Shown here in pieces: positions 1 to 7,550 of a stretch of 64,000 nucleotides of DNA. The stretch is from Chachezhania antarctica (GTDB lineage: Bacteria; Pseudomonadota; Alphaproteobacteria; Rhodobacterales; Rhodobacteraceae). A program made the translations under genes and the position numbers. The stretch lies in NCBI RefSeq assembly GCF_003646465.1, contig NZ_QZEX01000006.1, forward strand, positions 1 to 64,000, written 5' to 3'. The notes under the pieces are model-generated. The model was not told the DNA's origin, made no database searches, and was given only the letters and a program-made list of their open reading frames with translations. Position 1 is the stretch's first letter; each line of letters starts with the position of its first letter.

Positions 1-49
1 CAAGGCTCGCATAACGGTCCGAAAGATCAAAGAAACCCATCTGCGTCAT
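1..49 (-). CDS. IS5-family transposase, N-terminus only (runs off window)
   Basis: Reading the minus strand from the ATG at 49 gives MTQMGFFDLSDRYASL, the typical first residues of a group of IS5-family DDE transposases. The rest lies left of the window, so completeness cannot be judged. The end of the element should lie a little to the right, somewhere between 50 and about 125, next to the stop codon of the following gene. This is recognition of an N-terminal signature only; no catalytic residue is visible. Confidence 0.6.
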   Translation of the reverse strand, partial: MTQMGFFDLSDRYASL

Positions 50-114
50 TGCTGCATCCCCTATATGCCGGTTCACCAAGTCACGATATCGCAGCGCCAA
101 GGTCAGGGCAATTT

Positions 115-999
115 TTAGAGATGCCCTCTTGATACTAATCCGCTAAATGCGACGAAAAAAACCACTGCCACCACCAAAGATGCGACGATGTACTTCGCTA
201 TTTGCCCACTCAGCAGGTAATTAGCTGCAGTTTCAATGGCTTGTTCTCGAGAGGCGTTGTCGTTGGTTGCAAGGAGGAACTTGAAGAATAAATCAAGAAT
301 CCAATTTACGATATAGAGGCCAACGAGCAAAGTCGTTAGGATATTGAGTGGACCAGAAAGACGAAATAATACTTTATCCCATATCGAGGGTTCGTCCATT
401 AACGATTCGATATGTGACTTGATATGCCCTTCGAGATCCAAGCCCCATGATGTTCTGGTATGGTTAACAGTGTAGTTAATAACACCAAACTCAGAATTAT
501 CATGCCCGACAAAAAATTGGATTTTGTCGCCTGCCATCCGAAAGGTGCTGTCACTTGTGACCATATCGACGGTCTCGGATATCGCTTCCGACGACCTTAT
601 TGTGAGGTCGATTTCTTGTCTTTCCTTATCAGCGCTATCAGGAAAGCTCACAAGGTATGATAAATGAATTGTTACTAGAGTTGGGTGTCGTTTGCGTGTC
701 TCAGCGTATTCTTGGAAGGACTTGATGCTGGGAAATTTCCTTGAAGTCCCGTCATTGTAGTAAACAGTAAACTCACAAAGTATGGCGGTAGCGCCATTCT
801 GCTCGCTCACACGTTGATCTACAAGGTGATAGAAATTCTCAATCGAGTTTAGATTCAGATCGAATACACCACGAAGGGCTCCAAATATTACTTTGGAGTC
901 TTTCGTGGATGCTTTCAGCAGTTCTCTGAGTTTTTCGCTTTCGATAGCCTCTGGAGGCGTTCCAGAAGCTCCATCACCAGTTTGTGGAAGTCCATCCAT
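115..999 (-). CDS. Hypothetical membrane protein, A/T-rich
   Basis: A 294-residue protein that I do not recognise. Residues 1-200 are hydrophilic with no familiar motif. Two hydrophobic segments near the C-terminus (about 213-240 around LNILTTLLVGLYIVNWILDL, and about 265-288) look like membrane helices, so the N-terminal part probably sits in the cytoplasm on a two-helix anchor. Base composition is clearly more A/T-rich than the rest of the window, which suggests acquired DNA. The last residues run into the presumed end of the flanking insertion sequence, so the C-terminus may be altered by that insertion. Confidence 0.6.
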   Translation of the reverse strand: MDGLPQTGDGASGTPPEAIESEKLRELLKASTKDSKVIFGALRGVFDLNLNSIENFYHLVDQRVSEQNGATAILCEFTVYYNDGTSRKFPSIKSFQEYAETRKRHPTLVTIHLSYLVSFPDSADKERQEIDLTIRSSEAISETVDMVTSDSTFRMAGDKIQFFVGHDNSEFGVINYTVNHTRTSWGLDLEGHIKSHIESLMDEPSIWDKVLFRLSGPLNILTTLLVGLYIVNWILDLFFKFLLATNDNASREQAIETAANYLLSGQIAKYIVASLVVAVVFFVAFSGLVSRGHL

Positions 1000-1237
1000 T
1001 TGCCCTCTAGTTGACCAACTGCACTAAAACACAGGGAAGTTTTAAAATGAATTAACGCGTCGGTCTCTCGTGAGTTCCGTTGCGTTAAATTTATGCATGA
1101 TCTGTGTTTCGAGCAAGTTTCAATTTTCTTTACTTTTCATGTACTTGCAGGATTCAGTCTTCTGTTTTCTTGCCATAGCTCAAAATCAGAGTGCCTTCAA
1201 GGGTAGTCGAGCTACGGTCAAAGAGAGTTCGGACCGA
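1000..1237. other. A/T-rich intergenic stretch
   Basis: This stretch holds the upstream region of the unknown membrane gene and the 3' side of the antitoxin-like gene. It is A/T-rich up to about 1200 and then turns to the G/C-rich composition of the rest of the window, marking the likely edge of an accessory patch. I see no convincing reading frame, tRNA or terminator in it. Confidence 0.4.
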
Positions 1238-1666
1238 TCACCCAAACCGATCCACCACCCACTGCACCCACCGCTTCTCCGACCGTATCCCGATCTCTCC
1301 GCCCTCCACCGGGTCCAGGCCTCCGGCGCGGAGGATGCGGCGTTCCTCGGCGCGGGTCATCTGGATTTCCTGCATCTGCAAGGCCGCCTCGCGCTGGGTC
1401 ACCAGCTTGCCCTTGCAGCCATAGACCAGATCCCAAGGCGTTTTCGGCGGGCGGCCGCGGTAGCCGGTGAGCGGGTTCCAGAAGCCCGTCTGCTCGTAAT
1501 CCTCAAGCTGCCAGATCCGCTTCACCTCCTCGATCGAAACGATGGCGGCGATGGCGTTGCCGTGCCGCGTCAGGATGATCGCGTCGCGCGGGTCCTGGGC
1601 ACGGGTGCACAGCTGGCCCAGGCAGGCGCGGGCCTCGGATATGGTATAGCGACCCTTCACGGACAT
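1238..1666 (-). CDS. Phd/YefM-type antitoxin-like protein
   Basis: A 142-residue protein. Residues 1-60 (MSVKGRYTISEARACLGQL, then DAIILTRHGNAIAAIVSIEE) have the Phd/YefM fold pattern: an N-terminal strand and helix, then the ILTRHGN hairpin. That domain binds operator DNA in antitoxins. Residues 60-142 are charged and not recognised; in a true antitoxin this part would bind the toxin. No toxin-like gene lies on either side, so this may be an orphan antitoxin or a plain regulator. Two identical palindromes stand just upstream and probably serve autoregulation. Confidence 0.6.
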   Translation of the reverse strand: MSVKGRYTISEARACLGQLCTRAQDPRDAIILTRHGNAIAAIVSIEEVKRIWQLEDYEQTGFWNPLTGYRGRPPKTPWDLVYGCKGKLVTQREAALQMQEIQMTRAEERRILRAGGLDPVEGGEIGIRSEKRWVQWVVDRFG

Positions 1667-1678
1667 GGGCGGATGCCT

Positions 1679-1722
1679 TTGTACAAAACGAAGTTCGGGG
1701 TCTGAAATCCTTGTACAAAACG
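1679..1722 (-). promoter_or_regulatory. Paired palindromic operators before the Phd/YefM-like gene
   Basis: TTGTACAAAACG occurs at 1679-1690 and again at 1711-1722. Each copy contains the perfect palindrome TTGTACAA. The copies are 32 bp apart, about three helical turns, so two dimers would sit on the same face. They lie 13-56 bp upstream of the gene's start, as expected for autorepression by Phd/YefM proteins. Binding is inferred. Confidence 0.6.
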
Positions 1723-1754
1723 GTTGATTTCGGGTGACGGGGCCGCGCGGTGGG

Positions 1755-2354
1755 TCAGGCCGCCATGAAGGCCTTGTACCCGGTCAGCGCGAACTGGATG
1801 CCCATCGCGACGATGATCAGACCCATGTAGCGCGACGCCATCTCCCGCCGCAGGCTGGGCTTGCCGTCCCCCGGCCCCTTGACCGAGGCTACCATCAGAA
1901 GCCCCCATGTGAACACGCAGACCACCGCGATCGACACCAGCGCGGTGACCGGGAACCCGTCCCGCGAATGCGCCGTGGCGATTGTGATCACGCCGGTCAT
2001 CGTGCCGGGGCTGGCGGCGAAGAGGACCAGCTTGCCGAGGCCGGGATCCTCGTCGGCGGTGTCTCCGGAAGGCGAGGAACTGCCGCCGGCCAGCATGGAA
2101 AACCCGATGAACATCAGCACCGCCCCGCCCGCGACGGAAAAGGCATCGAGCGAAATTCCGAACGCTTTCAGCACGTTGGTACCGAACAGAGCGGCGATGG
2201 TCAGCACGAAAGCCACGATCGCCATCGCGGCCGTGGCCTCGCGGAAGGCGGCGGCCCGGGGCTTGCCGGCGACGAGGCCGGAAAAGATCATCACGCAGAC
2301 GACCGGGTTGACCAGCGAAATGATCGTCGCGAGGGCCTGCAATTGTTGGTTCAT
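1755..2354 (-). CDS. MarC-family integral membrane protein
   Basis: 199 residues from the ATG at 2354 (MNQQLQALATIISLVNPVV), which has AAAGGTG just upstream; the longer open frame to 2519 lacks family-like sequence. Five to six hydrophobic segments, the early NPV motif and FAASPGTMTGVITIATAH match the MarC/UPF0056 family. Transport function in this family is unproven despite the name, which comes from the mar locus of Escherichia coli. It is transcribed away from the next gene pair. Confidence 0.8.
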   Translation of the reverse strand: MNQQLQALATIISLVNPVVCVMIFSGLVAGKPRAAAFREATAAMAIVAFVLTIAALFGTNVLKAFGISLDAFSVAGGAVLMFIGFSMLAGGSSSPSGDTADEDPGLGKLVLFAASPGTMTGVITIATAHSRDGFPVTALVSIAVVCVFTWGLLMVASVKGPGDGKPSLRREMASRYMGLIIVAMGIQFALTGYKAFMAA

Positions 2355-2686
2355 CCGGGCACCTTTGAAACCTGCGAAACTGGCCCAAGAATTGTCCAGC
2401 CCGCCGGGTTTGGCAATCGCGCGCGCCAAACGCGCCCCGCGGCCGTGGCCCGCGTGCCAGCCTGCCCGGGGTGCACCATCACAAGGCGTTGATAGCGCGC
2501 GCATTTTCGCGTGTGCCACGGCCTTCCGTTCGACTCCTGCCCGCGTTTCGGGCTTTGTGTTTGGCCCCGGGGTTGCTAATACGAAAGCGGTATAGATCGC
2601 CGGCGTGTGCCGCCCGGCGCGGATCTTGTTGAGGCATGGGGCATCGGACGTCGCAGGATGCTGGCAGGACTGGGAATTTTATCCGT
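2355..2686. other. Divergent intergenic region with a terminator-like hairpin
   Basis: 332 bp between marC (minus) and the membrane gene at 2687 (plus). GCCCG at 2539-2543 pairs with CGGGC at 2549-2553 and is followed by TTTGTGTTT, which looks like an intrinsic terminator on the plus strand although no plus-strand gene precedes it. A short untranslated RNA starting between 2360 and 2500 is possible but unproven. No tRNA cloverleaf could be folded around the GTTCGACTCC string at 2528. Confidence 0.35.
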
Positions 2687-3133
2687 ATGAGTGACACCAC
2701 AACCGCGCCGCAAACACCGACCCTGGACCCGGGGCCGGGATCATGGGTCGCTCCGGGTGGGTTCGATCACACCGGCTATGTCGGGCTTGCGATCCTGCTG
2801 ATGGTGCTGTTCCTCATCATCTATCTTTACGCCGTATTCGACCGGTATTCCGAGCATCGCGGGTCGACAACGCCGCTGCGGACGACGATCCCGACGATGC
2901 TGACGGTGGGCCTGGCTTACGACCTGCTGCCGCCGCTGGAAGGGGTGAACTTCCTTCTGCCGCTGTCGCTGATCGTGGGTGCGCTGGCGCGCGACATGGT
3001 GCTGTGGTTCAAGCCGCAATCCGGCCCGGAGGTGATCCGCGTCATCGAAACGCGCGAGGTCATGGCCGGGGGGCCGACCGAGGCCGATCAGAACGATACT
3101 GCCGCGACGGCCGGCAAGGGCGAGGACAAGTAG
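2687..3133 (+). CDS. Two- to three-helix inner-membrane protein paired with HlyD-like gene
   Basis: 148 residues from the ATG at 2687. Residues 1-24 are Thr/Pro-rich; a strong membrane helix follows (about 31-50, YVGLAILLMVLFLIIYLYAV), then one or two weaker ones (about 67-105). The tail is acidic. I do not recognise the family. The stop is one base before the ATG of the membrane-fusion gene, so the two are surely co-translated. A small inner-membrane partner of a membrane-fusion protein is the natural reading, comparable in layout to yiaW-yiaV of enterobacteria, though sequence similarity to YiaW is not evident. Confidence 0.65.
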   Translation: MSDTTTAPQTPTLDPGPGSWVAPGGFDHTGYVGLAILLMVLFLIIYLYAVFDRYSEHRGSTTPLRTTIPTMLTVGLAYDLLPPLEGVNFLLPLSLIVGALARDMVLWFKPQSGPEVIRVIETREVMAGGPTEADQNDTAATAGKGEDK

Positions 3134-3134
3134 G

Positions 3135-4346
3135 ATGATCGAGCTTCTGCTGACCTCGTTCCCGTTCCTGATCCGGATCGCTTACCTGCGGTATCGCGGC
3201 TGGGCGATCACGCTTTACAACGTGCACCGTTCGGTCTTCATCTGGATCTGCCTGTTCATCGCGCTGATCTTCACCATCGAGTATTACCATCCCGACACGC
3301 ACAAGGCGCTGGTGCCCTTCCGCATCGTGCCCGTCGTGCCCGAACGCAGCGGCACCGTGACCTCGATCGCCGTGAAGCCCGGCAGCGAAGTGAAGGAGGG
3401 CGATCTTCTCTTCACCATCGAGGACAGCCGCGAGAAGGCGGCCGTCGACGTGGCGCAGACCCAGATCGCGAATGTGCAGGCCCAGATGAAGGTCGCGCAG
3501 TCCGAGGTCGACCAGGCGAAATCGCAGGTCACGACGGCGCAGTCGGCGTTGAAGGACATCAACATCACGCTGAACAATCAGGAAGAACTGAAGGCCAAGA
3601 ATTCGCCCGCCTTTGCGGAAGACAATTACGAACGTGCCAAGGACCGGTCGGAATCGCAGCAGGCGGTTGTCGACGGCGCGAACGCGCAACTGGCAACGGC
3701 GCAATTGAAGGCGACACAGCTTCTTCCGGCGCAGCTCGCCTCGGCCCAGGCCGAGCTTGAGAAGGCCAAGGTGCAGCTGGCGCTGACGCAGGTGCATTCC
3801 CCGGTCGACGGGCGGATCGCGCAGATCACGCTGAACGTGGGCGACCGGGCATCCCAGGTGGCGCTGTCGCCGTCGATGGTGATCATCCCGGATCGTGCGG
3901 CGGACGAGCCGAAGGAGATCGTGGCGGGCTTCACGCAGGTGCAGGGAACGGTGATCCACCCCGGCATGGCGGCCGAGGTCGCCTGCCGCAGCAACATCAA
4001 CAACAGCATTACCGGGACGGTTCTGCCGGTCCGCGTGACGCGGGTGCAGGACCAGATCTCGTCCGGGCAAATCGCGCCCAGCGGCGGGCTTCTCCAGCCG
4101 TCGAACATGCCGCGGCCCGGCGATGTCGTGGCGTTCCTGGAACTCGTCTATCCCGAACAGCAGGACCTGTTGATCGACGGCAGCGCCTGCCTTGTGCAGG
4201 CCTATACGACGAAGGTCACGGGCAAGCTTGCCGGGACATTCCTGGGCGAGGTCATCCAGGCATGGGCGCTTGAAAAGGCGGTGGTTATGCGGATGAAGGT
4301 CTGGATCATGCTGGCCACCGGCGCCGGTCTGGGCGGTGAGGGCTGA
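3135..4346 (+). CDS. HlyD-family membrane-fusion protein
   Basis: 403 residues. An N-terminal anchor helix (about 33-50) precedes a biotinyl-lipoyl half-motif (VVPERSGTVTSIAVKPGSEV), a long Ala/Gln-rich coiled coil (about 95-210), the second lipoyl half (VHSPVDGRIAQITLNVGD) and a beta-barrel domain. This is the standard order for periplasmic adaptor proteins that connect an inner-membrane pump to the outer membrane. There is no ABC, RND or MFS pump next to it; the only partner is the small membrane protein upstream. Substrate unknown. It should not be read as part of an RTX type I system, because the RTX genes are 34 kb or more away. Confidence 0.8.
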   Translation: MIELLLTSFPFLIRIAYLRYRGWAITLYNVHRSVFIWICLFIALIFTIEYYHPDTHKALVPFRIVPVVPERSGTVTSIAVKPGSEVKEGDLLFTIEDSREKAAVDVAQTQIANVQAQMKVAQSEVDQAKSQVTTAQSALKDINITLNNQEELKAKNSPAFAEDNYERAKDRSESQQAVVDGANAQLATAQLKATQLLPAQLASAQAELEKAKVQLALTQVHSPVDGRIAQITLNVGDRASQVALSPSMVIIPDRAADEPKEIVAGFTQVQGTVIHPGMAAEVACRSNINNSITGTVLPVRVTRVQDQISSGQIAPSGGLLQPSNMPRPGDVVAFLELVYPEQQDLLIDGSACLVQAYTTKVTGKLAGTFLGEVIQAWALEKAVVMRMKVWIMLATGAGLGGEG

Positions 4347-4422
4347 AGGCAGCCGGTGGTGCATCCCTGGCGGGCGCGGGGCTGGCCTGCGCCCTGTCCA
4401 GGTCTTAACCGTGGTGACGTGC

Positions 4423-4592
4423 ATGTTGGCCTTCATCCTGCATCTGTTCATCGGGGCCACGCTGGCCGGGTCCGCATCGTGATCGTCCTTGTTGCGGGGT
4501 GGGGATCGGCATGGACACTGGGCGGCGCGGTCGTCGCCGGAATGGTGATTGCTTTTCCGGTCGCGCGGATCGTTGCGAAGGCGATCGAATGA
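4423..4592 (+). pseudogene. Small two-helix membrane protein split by a probable 1-nt frameshift
   Basis: Frame 1 from the ATG at 4423 reads MLAFILHLFIGATLAGSAS and stops at 4482. Another frame immediately continues with IVIVLVAGWGSAWTLGGAVV and ends KAIE at 4592. Joined, they make a roughly 57-residue protein with two hydrophobic helices. That resembles the small membrane proteins often mislabelled CTP synthetase in Rhodobacterales. One extra base between about 4472 and 4480 would restore a single frame. It could be a real loss of function or a sequencing error. Confidence 0.5.
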
Positions 4593-4638
4593 GATCTGCC
4601 GCAGAATGACCTGAAGGGTCTCGGACGGGAAAACAGAC

Positions 4639-4661
4639 AGGGCCGGCACATTGCCGACCCT
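4639..4661 (-). terminator. Intrinsic terminator of the periplasmic-protein gene
   Basis: On the minus strand AGGGTCGGC and GCCGGCCCT pair (eight of nine positions) around a 5-base loop, followed by TGTCTGTTTTCCC. It lies 26 bp past the stop of the gene at 4687. Confidence 0.55.
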
Positions 4662-4686
4662 GGTGCATCAACTCTGGAAAGGGCTG

Positions 4687-5070
4687 TTACGAATTGTCGT
4701 CGACAGCTTCGGCCTTGGCGGCATTGGCCGCCAGAATGGCGCGCATTTCCTCGATCGTTTCGGTGAATTCAAGCGTGCCGCCCGAAACCCATTCCTTGTC
4801 GAGCGTAAAGCGCAGGCCGGCGAATTCGTCTTCCAGTTCTTCGTTGAAGTCGATCAGCAGGCTGTGGTCGCCGGTTTCGGTAACGCTTGCACCCGAGACG
4901 GTGCCGATCATGACGCCATTACCGTCATAGACAGCATCGCCAAGAAAGTCGGAGTTCTTTTCGAAAACCGTTTCGCTTTGGTCGCTGGCGGTCACGCCGT
5001 TGGAAACAACTTCTGCAGCAGCGGCGGTTGCAAGAAAGGAAGTTGCAGCCAGAATTGCCAGGGTCTTCAT
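4687..5070 (-). CDS. Secreted periplasmic protein, PRC-barrel-like
   Basis: 127 residues. The first 19 (MKTLAILAATSFLATAAAA) are a clear Sec signal peptide with AAA cleavage region. The mature part contains FLGDAVYDGNGVMIGTVSGA followed by short beta-strand-like segments, the usual look of a PRC-barrel domain, and ends with an Ala/Glu-rich helix. It is acidic and probably periplasmic. Role unknown. It stands alone, convergent with the upstream small membrane gene and closed by its own terminator. Confidence 0.65.
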   Translation of the reverse strand: MKTLAILAATSFLATAAAAEVVSNGVTASDQSETVFEKNSDFLGDAVYDGNGVMIGTVSGASVTETGDHSLLIDFNEELEDEFAGLRFTLDKEWVSGGTLEFTETIEEMRAILAANAAKAEAVDDNS

Positions 5071-5443
5071 GGTGATTTCCTTCGTTGTTGTTATTCATGC
5101 AGACAACGTGCACCTTCAGGATCTGTTCCCGTCCCCGCGCGGCTTCCGGAATACGGGAACCGCGGATAAGCGGAACTTTGCCCGCGGTCCGGGGGCGGGC
5201 GATCCGCAAGTGCCGAAACGCGTCTGATCGCGGGCGATCCGCACTGTGGCGGCGGGTACGAGACCGCCGGACGCATCGTCGCCACACCACGGGGATGTGG
5301 CGGTGGAGCGATCCGGTAGAGAGCGGGCGTCCGGACCCAACTCCCCACTGGCAATTCCGGCACCGACGGTCCACAAATCACCGGATCGGTCGACGCAAGA
5401 GCCGGCAAGGAGGAGATGATCTGATGAACGCAGGGGCGCCGAA
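5071..5443. other. Intergenic region with leader mini-ORF
   Basis: 373 bp between divergently transcribed genes. The only notable item is at the right end. A strong ribosome site AAGGAGGAG at 5407-5415 stands 8 bases before a 7-codon reading frame (5424-5447, MNAGAPK). Its stop overlaps the ATG of the sulfotransferase-like gene as ATGA. The ribosome site therefore fits the mini-ORF better than the gene, pointing to translational coupling. Nothing else was recognised. Confidence 0.35.
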
Positions 5444-6430
5444 ATGACCAGGAAGACCGTCTATCTTCACATCGGGTCGCACAAGACGGCCACCACGTCG
5501 CTGCAAAGCACGTTCAGCGTCAGCGACGCTCTGATGGAGGCCGCGGGCGTCCTGTTCCCGAAATCGGGACGCAAGTACCAGGCGCATCACCCGCTGGCGT
5601 GGCAGCTGCGGGATCAGGACACCGTCGATACGCCGCTGGACGCCCTGGGTGACTGGCCGGCGCTGTTCGACGAGATCGACGCCAGCCCGGCCGAAGTGGT
5701 GGTGATCAGCTCGGAAGATTTCGAGTGGATCCCGACGCTGGACCGGCTGGAAGACCTGAAACGCCGATACGATCTGCGCGTCCTGTTCTACATGCGCAGC
5801 CCGGAAACCTATCTCGAAAGCTTCTACAACCAGATCGTCAAGGATTTCGTCACGCGCGAGACCCGCACGCTGGAAACCTACATGACCGAAGAGGGGCTGT
5901 TCTTCCTCGACAACCTGCGGATCCTGAGCCGGTGGAGCAAGGTCGTGGGGCAGGAGAACGTCATCGTACGGCTCTTCGACCCGGACTACCTGAAGGGCGA
6001 TATCGTCACCGACTTCATGGATGCCATCGGCTGCAAGGCCGAAATCGCGTTCCGCGAGCCGGACGTGTCGGTCCTGCACAAGGTTTCGCTGCCGCCCGAC
6101 GCGCTGGAATACCTGCGGCTTTGCAACCGGCACCTGACGCAGGAGGACGGGCACCATGCCTTCGTGGTGGACCTTGTGCAGATCGCGCGGACGAACCGCG
6201 ACGGGCTGATGGAAACGCGCGGCGGGCAGCTTTCGCTGGCCGCAAAGACCGCGGTGCTGCGCCGCTTCGTGCCCATGAACCGCGAGGTGTCGCGCCGCTT
6301 CCTTGGCGCCGATCATTCGCCCTACCTGCCGCAGCGCGCGAAGCCGCATCCCGATTACGATCAGCGCATGGCCGTGGCCGATGCCGGGGTTGTTGCCAAA
6401 GTCGCTGTCATGATACGTAACCGGGATTGA
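5444..6430 (+). CDS. Sulfotransferase-like protein
   Basis: 328 residues. The start has VYLHIGSHKTATTSLQ, the 5'-phosphosulfate-binding loop pattern of PAPS-dependent sulfotransferases with the usual Lys (HKTATT). About residue 120 is RVLFYMRSPETYLESFYNQ, matching the 3'-phosphate-binding R-S pair. Such enzymes move a sulfo group from PAPS to a sugar or lipid. The acceptor cannot be told. The second sulfotransferase-like gene follows in the same direction and glycosyltransferases face it, so a surface glycan is the likely target. Confidence 0.65.
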   Translation: MTRKTVYLHIGSHKTATTSLQSTFSVSDALMEAAGVLFPKSGRKYQAHHPLAWQLRDQDTVDTPLDALGDWPALFDEIDASPAEVVVISSEDFEWIPTLDRLEDLKRRYDLRVLFYMRSPETYLESFYNQIVKDFVTRETRTLETYMTEEGLFFLDNLRILSRWSKVVGQENVIVRLFDPDYLKGDIVTDFMDAIGCKAEIAFREPDVSVLHKVSLPPDALEYLRLCNRHLTQEDGHHAFVVDLVQIARTNRDGLMETRGGQLSLAAKTAVLRRFVPMNREVSRRFLGADHSPYLPQRAKPHPDYDQRMAVADAGVVAKVAVMIRNRD

Positions 6431-6469
6431 TTTTCGTTCCCAACACCACGTTTTCATACGGCAAAAGCA

Positions 6470-7537
6470 ATGCACGTCATCGTCCATATCGGCTCTTACA
6501 AGACCGGCTCCACGGCCATCCAGGCGTCGCTCGACGCGGGTCGGGATACGCTTCTGGAGCAGGGATGCTACTACTACCCGGGCGAGAAACCGGCACGCGT
6601 GCAAAGCCTGTCCATGCTGTACGCGCGCGGCGGCAAGGCGCCGTCCGAAGGCCTGCGCCAGTTTTATCCGACGATTGACGAGACCCGCCTGTGGAGCGAA
6701 CAGTGCTGGCAGAATTTCGAGGCCGACATCCGCGCCCGCAAGCCTGCGCTGACCGTGATCTCGAGCGAGCATCTGTCGGACATCAGCGACATTCCACTTT
6801 TCATTGCCCGCCTGCGGCAGACCTTCGACCGCGTGTCCGTGATTGGCTACCTGCGCGAACCACTGGACCTGTATTGTTCCAGCCTGCAGCAGAAGATCCG
6901 CGGTGGCGGACGGGCGCTGTCCGAGATCAATTCGCCGCTCTCCTACAACTATCGGCTGCGGCGGTTCTTCAAACAATACCGCGATGCCGTGGGCGCCGAA
7001 AATTTCATCGTGCGGAAGTATTCGCGGACCAATCTGAAGGATGGCGACGCGGTACAGGATTTCCTGGCCCAGGTGTCGGCCATCGGAACGCCGGTGTCGG
7101 TGCCGTCGGTGCGGGCCAATGAAGCGGTGCCCGGCGCCGCGGTGGCCTGGCTTCTGACGCTGAACGAGACCGGGCTGTCCGCAAAGGATCCGCAGCGGAT
7201 GGCGATCATACAGCGGTTCCAGAACTCGGACGCGGTCCAGGCCCTGCCCAAGCTGAAGCTGACCGACCCGGCGCTGATCGCGATCATAAAGAACAACACG
7301 CATGGTCAATGCGCCTGGCTGAACAAGACCTTCCTGAAAGGGCAGGAGCCGCTGCAAGCCGGGCTGGACGATGATCTGCCCGAGGGCGTCAGCGTTCCGG
7401 AAAAGGAAGGCGAGGCACGGGCACTGATGCGGAATTGGCTGCTGGGCTACCTGACGTCCGAAGCGACCCGGACCATCGCCGACGCGGCCATCGCGAAGGG
7501 CCGCAGGAAGCCGGACACGGCGCTCGCGGTGCAGTAA
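6470..7537 (+). CDS. Second sulfotransferase-like protein
   Basis: 355 residues, same fold as the preceding protein. VIVHIGSYKTGSTAIQ at the N-terminus is the phosphosulfate loop (YKTGST). VSVIGYLREPLDLYCSSLQQ near residue 125 carries the R-S type pair. It is only loosely similar to its neighbour, so recent duplication is unlikely; two acceptors or positions are more plausible. It starts 39 bp after the first gene with a weak ribosome site, so the two probably form one transcript. It ends 13 bp before the convergent methyltransferase-glycosyltransferase gene. Confidence 0.65.
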   Translation: MHVIVHIGSYKTGSTAIQASLDAGRDTLLEQGCYYYPGEKPARVQSLSMLYARGGKAPSEGLRQFYPTIDETRLWSEQCWQNFEADIRARKPALTVISSEHLSDISDIPLFIARLRQTFDRVSVIGYLREPLDLYCSSLQQKIRGGGRALSEINSPLSYNYRLRRFFKQYRDAVGAENFIVRKYSRTNLKDGDAVQDFLAQVSAIGTPVSVPSVRANEAVPGAAVAWLLTLNETGLSAKDPQRMAIIQRFQNSDAVQALPKLKLTDPALIAIIKNNTHGQCAWLNKTFLKGQEPLQAGLDDDLPEGVSVPEKEGEARALMRNWLLGYLTSEATRTIADAAIAKGRRKPDTALAVQ

Positions 7538-7550
7538 GCGCCGCCGCGTG

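Noticed and set aside
1238-1666. A complete toxin-antitoxin pair
   Set aside because: Only the antitoxin-like gene is visible; no toxin-sized partner frame with family features lies on either side.
1070-1705. 211-residue plus-strand frame
   Set aside because: Overlaps the Phd/YefM-like gene in antisense over most of its length and starts in A/T-rich non-coding DNA.
2480-2560. Possible tRNA because of GTTCGACTCC
   Set aside because: The T-stem and acceptor stem cannot be formed around the loop, and no anticodon arm was found.
3135-4346. HlyD-like gene as the adaptor of a type I system for the RTX proteins
   Set aside because: No ABC exporter gene is adjacent, the partner is a small membrane protein, and the RTX genes are more than 30 kb away.
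3060-4649. 529-residue minus-strand frame
   Set aside because: Antisense to the HlyD-like gene; His/Arg-rich shadow sequence.
5378-7357. 659-residue minus-strand frame under the sulfotransferase-like genes
   Set aside because: The plus-strand frames carry the phosphosulfate-binding motifs; the opposite frame does not resemble a protein family.
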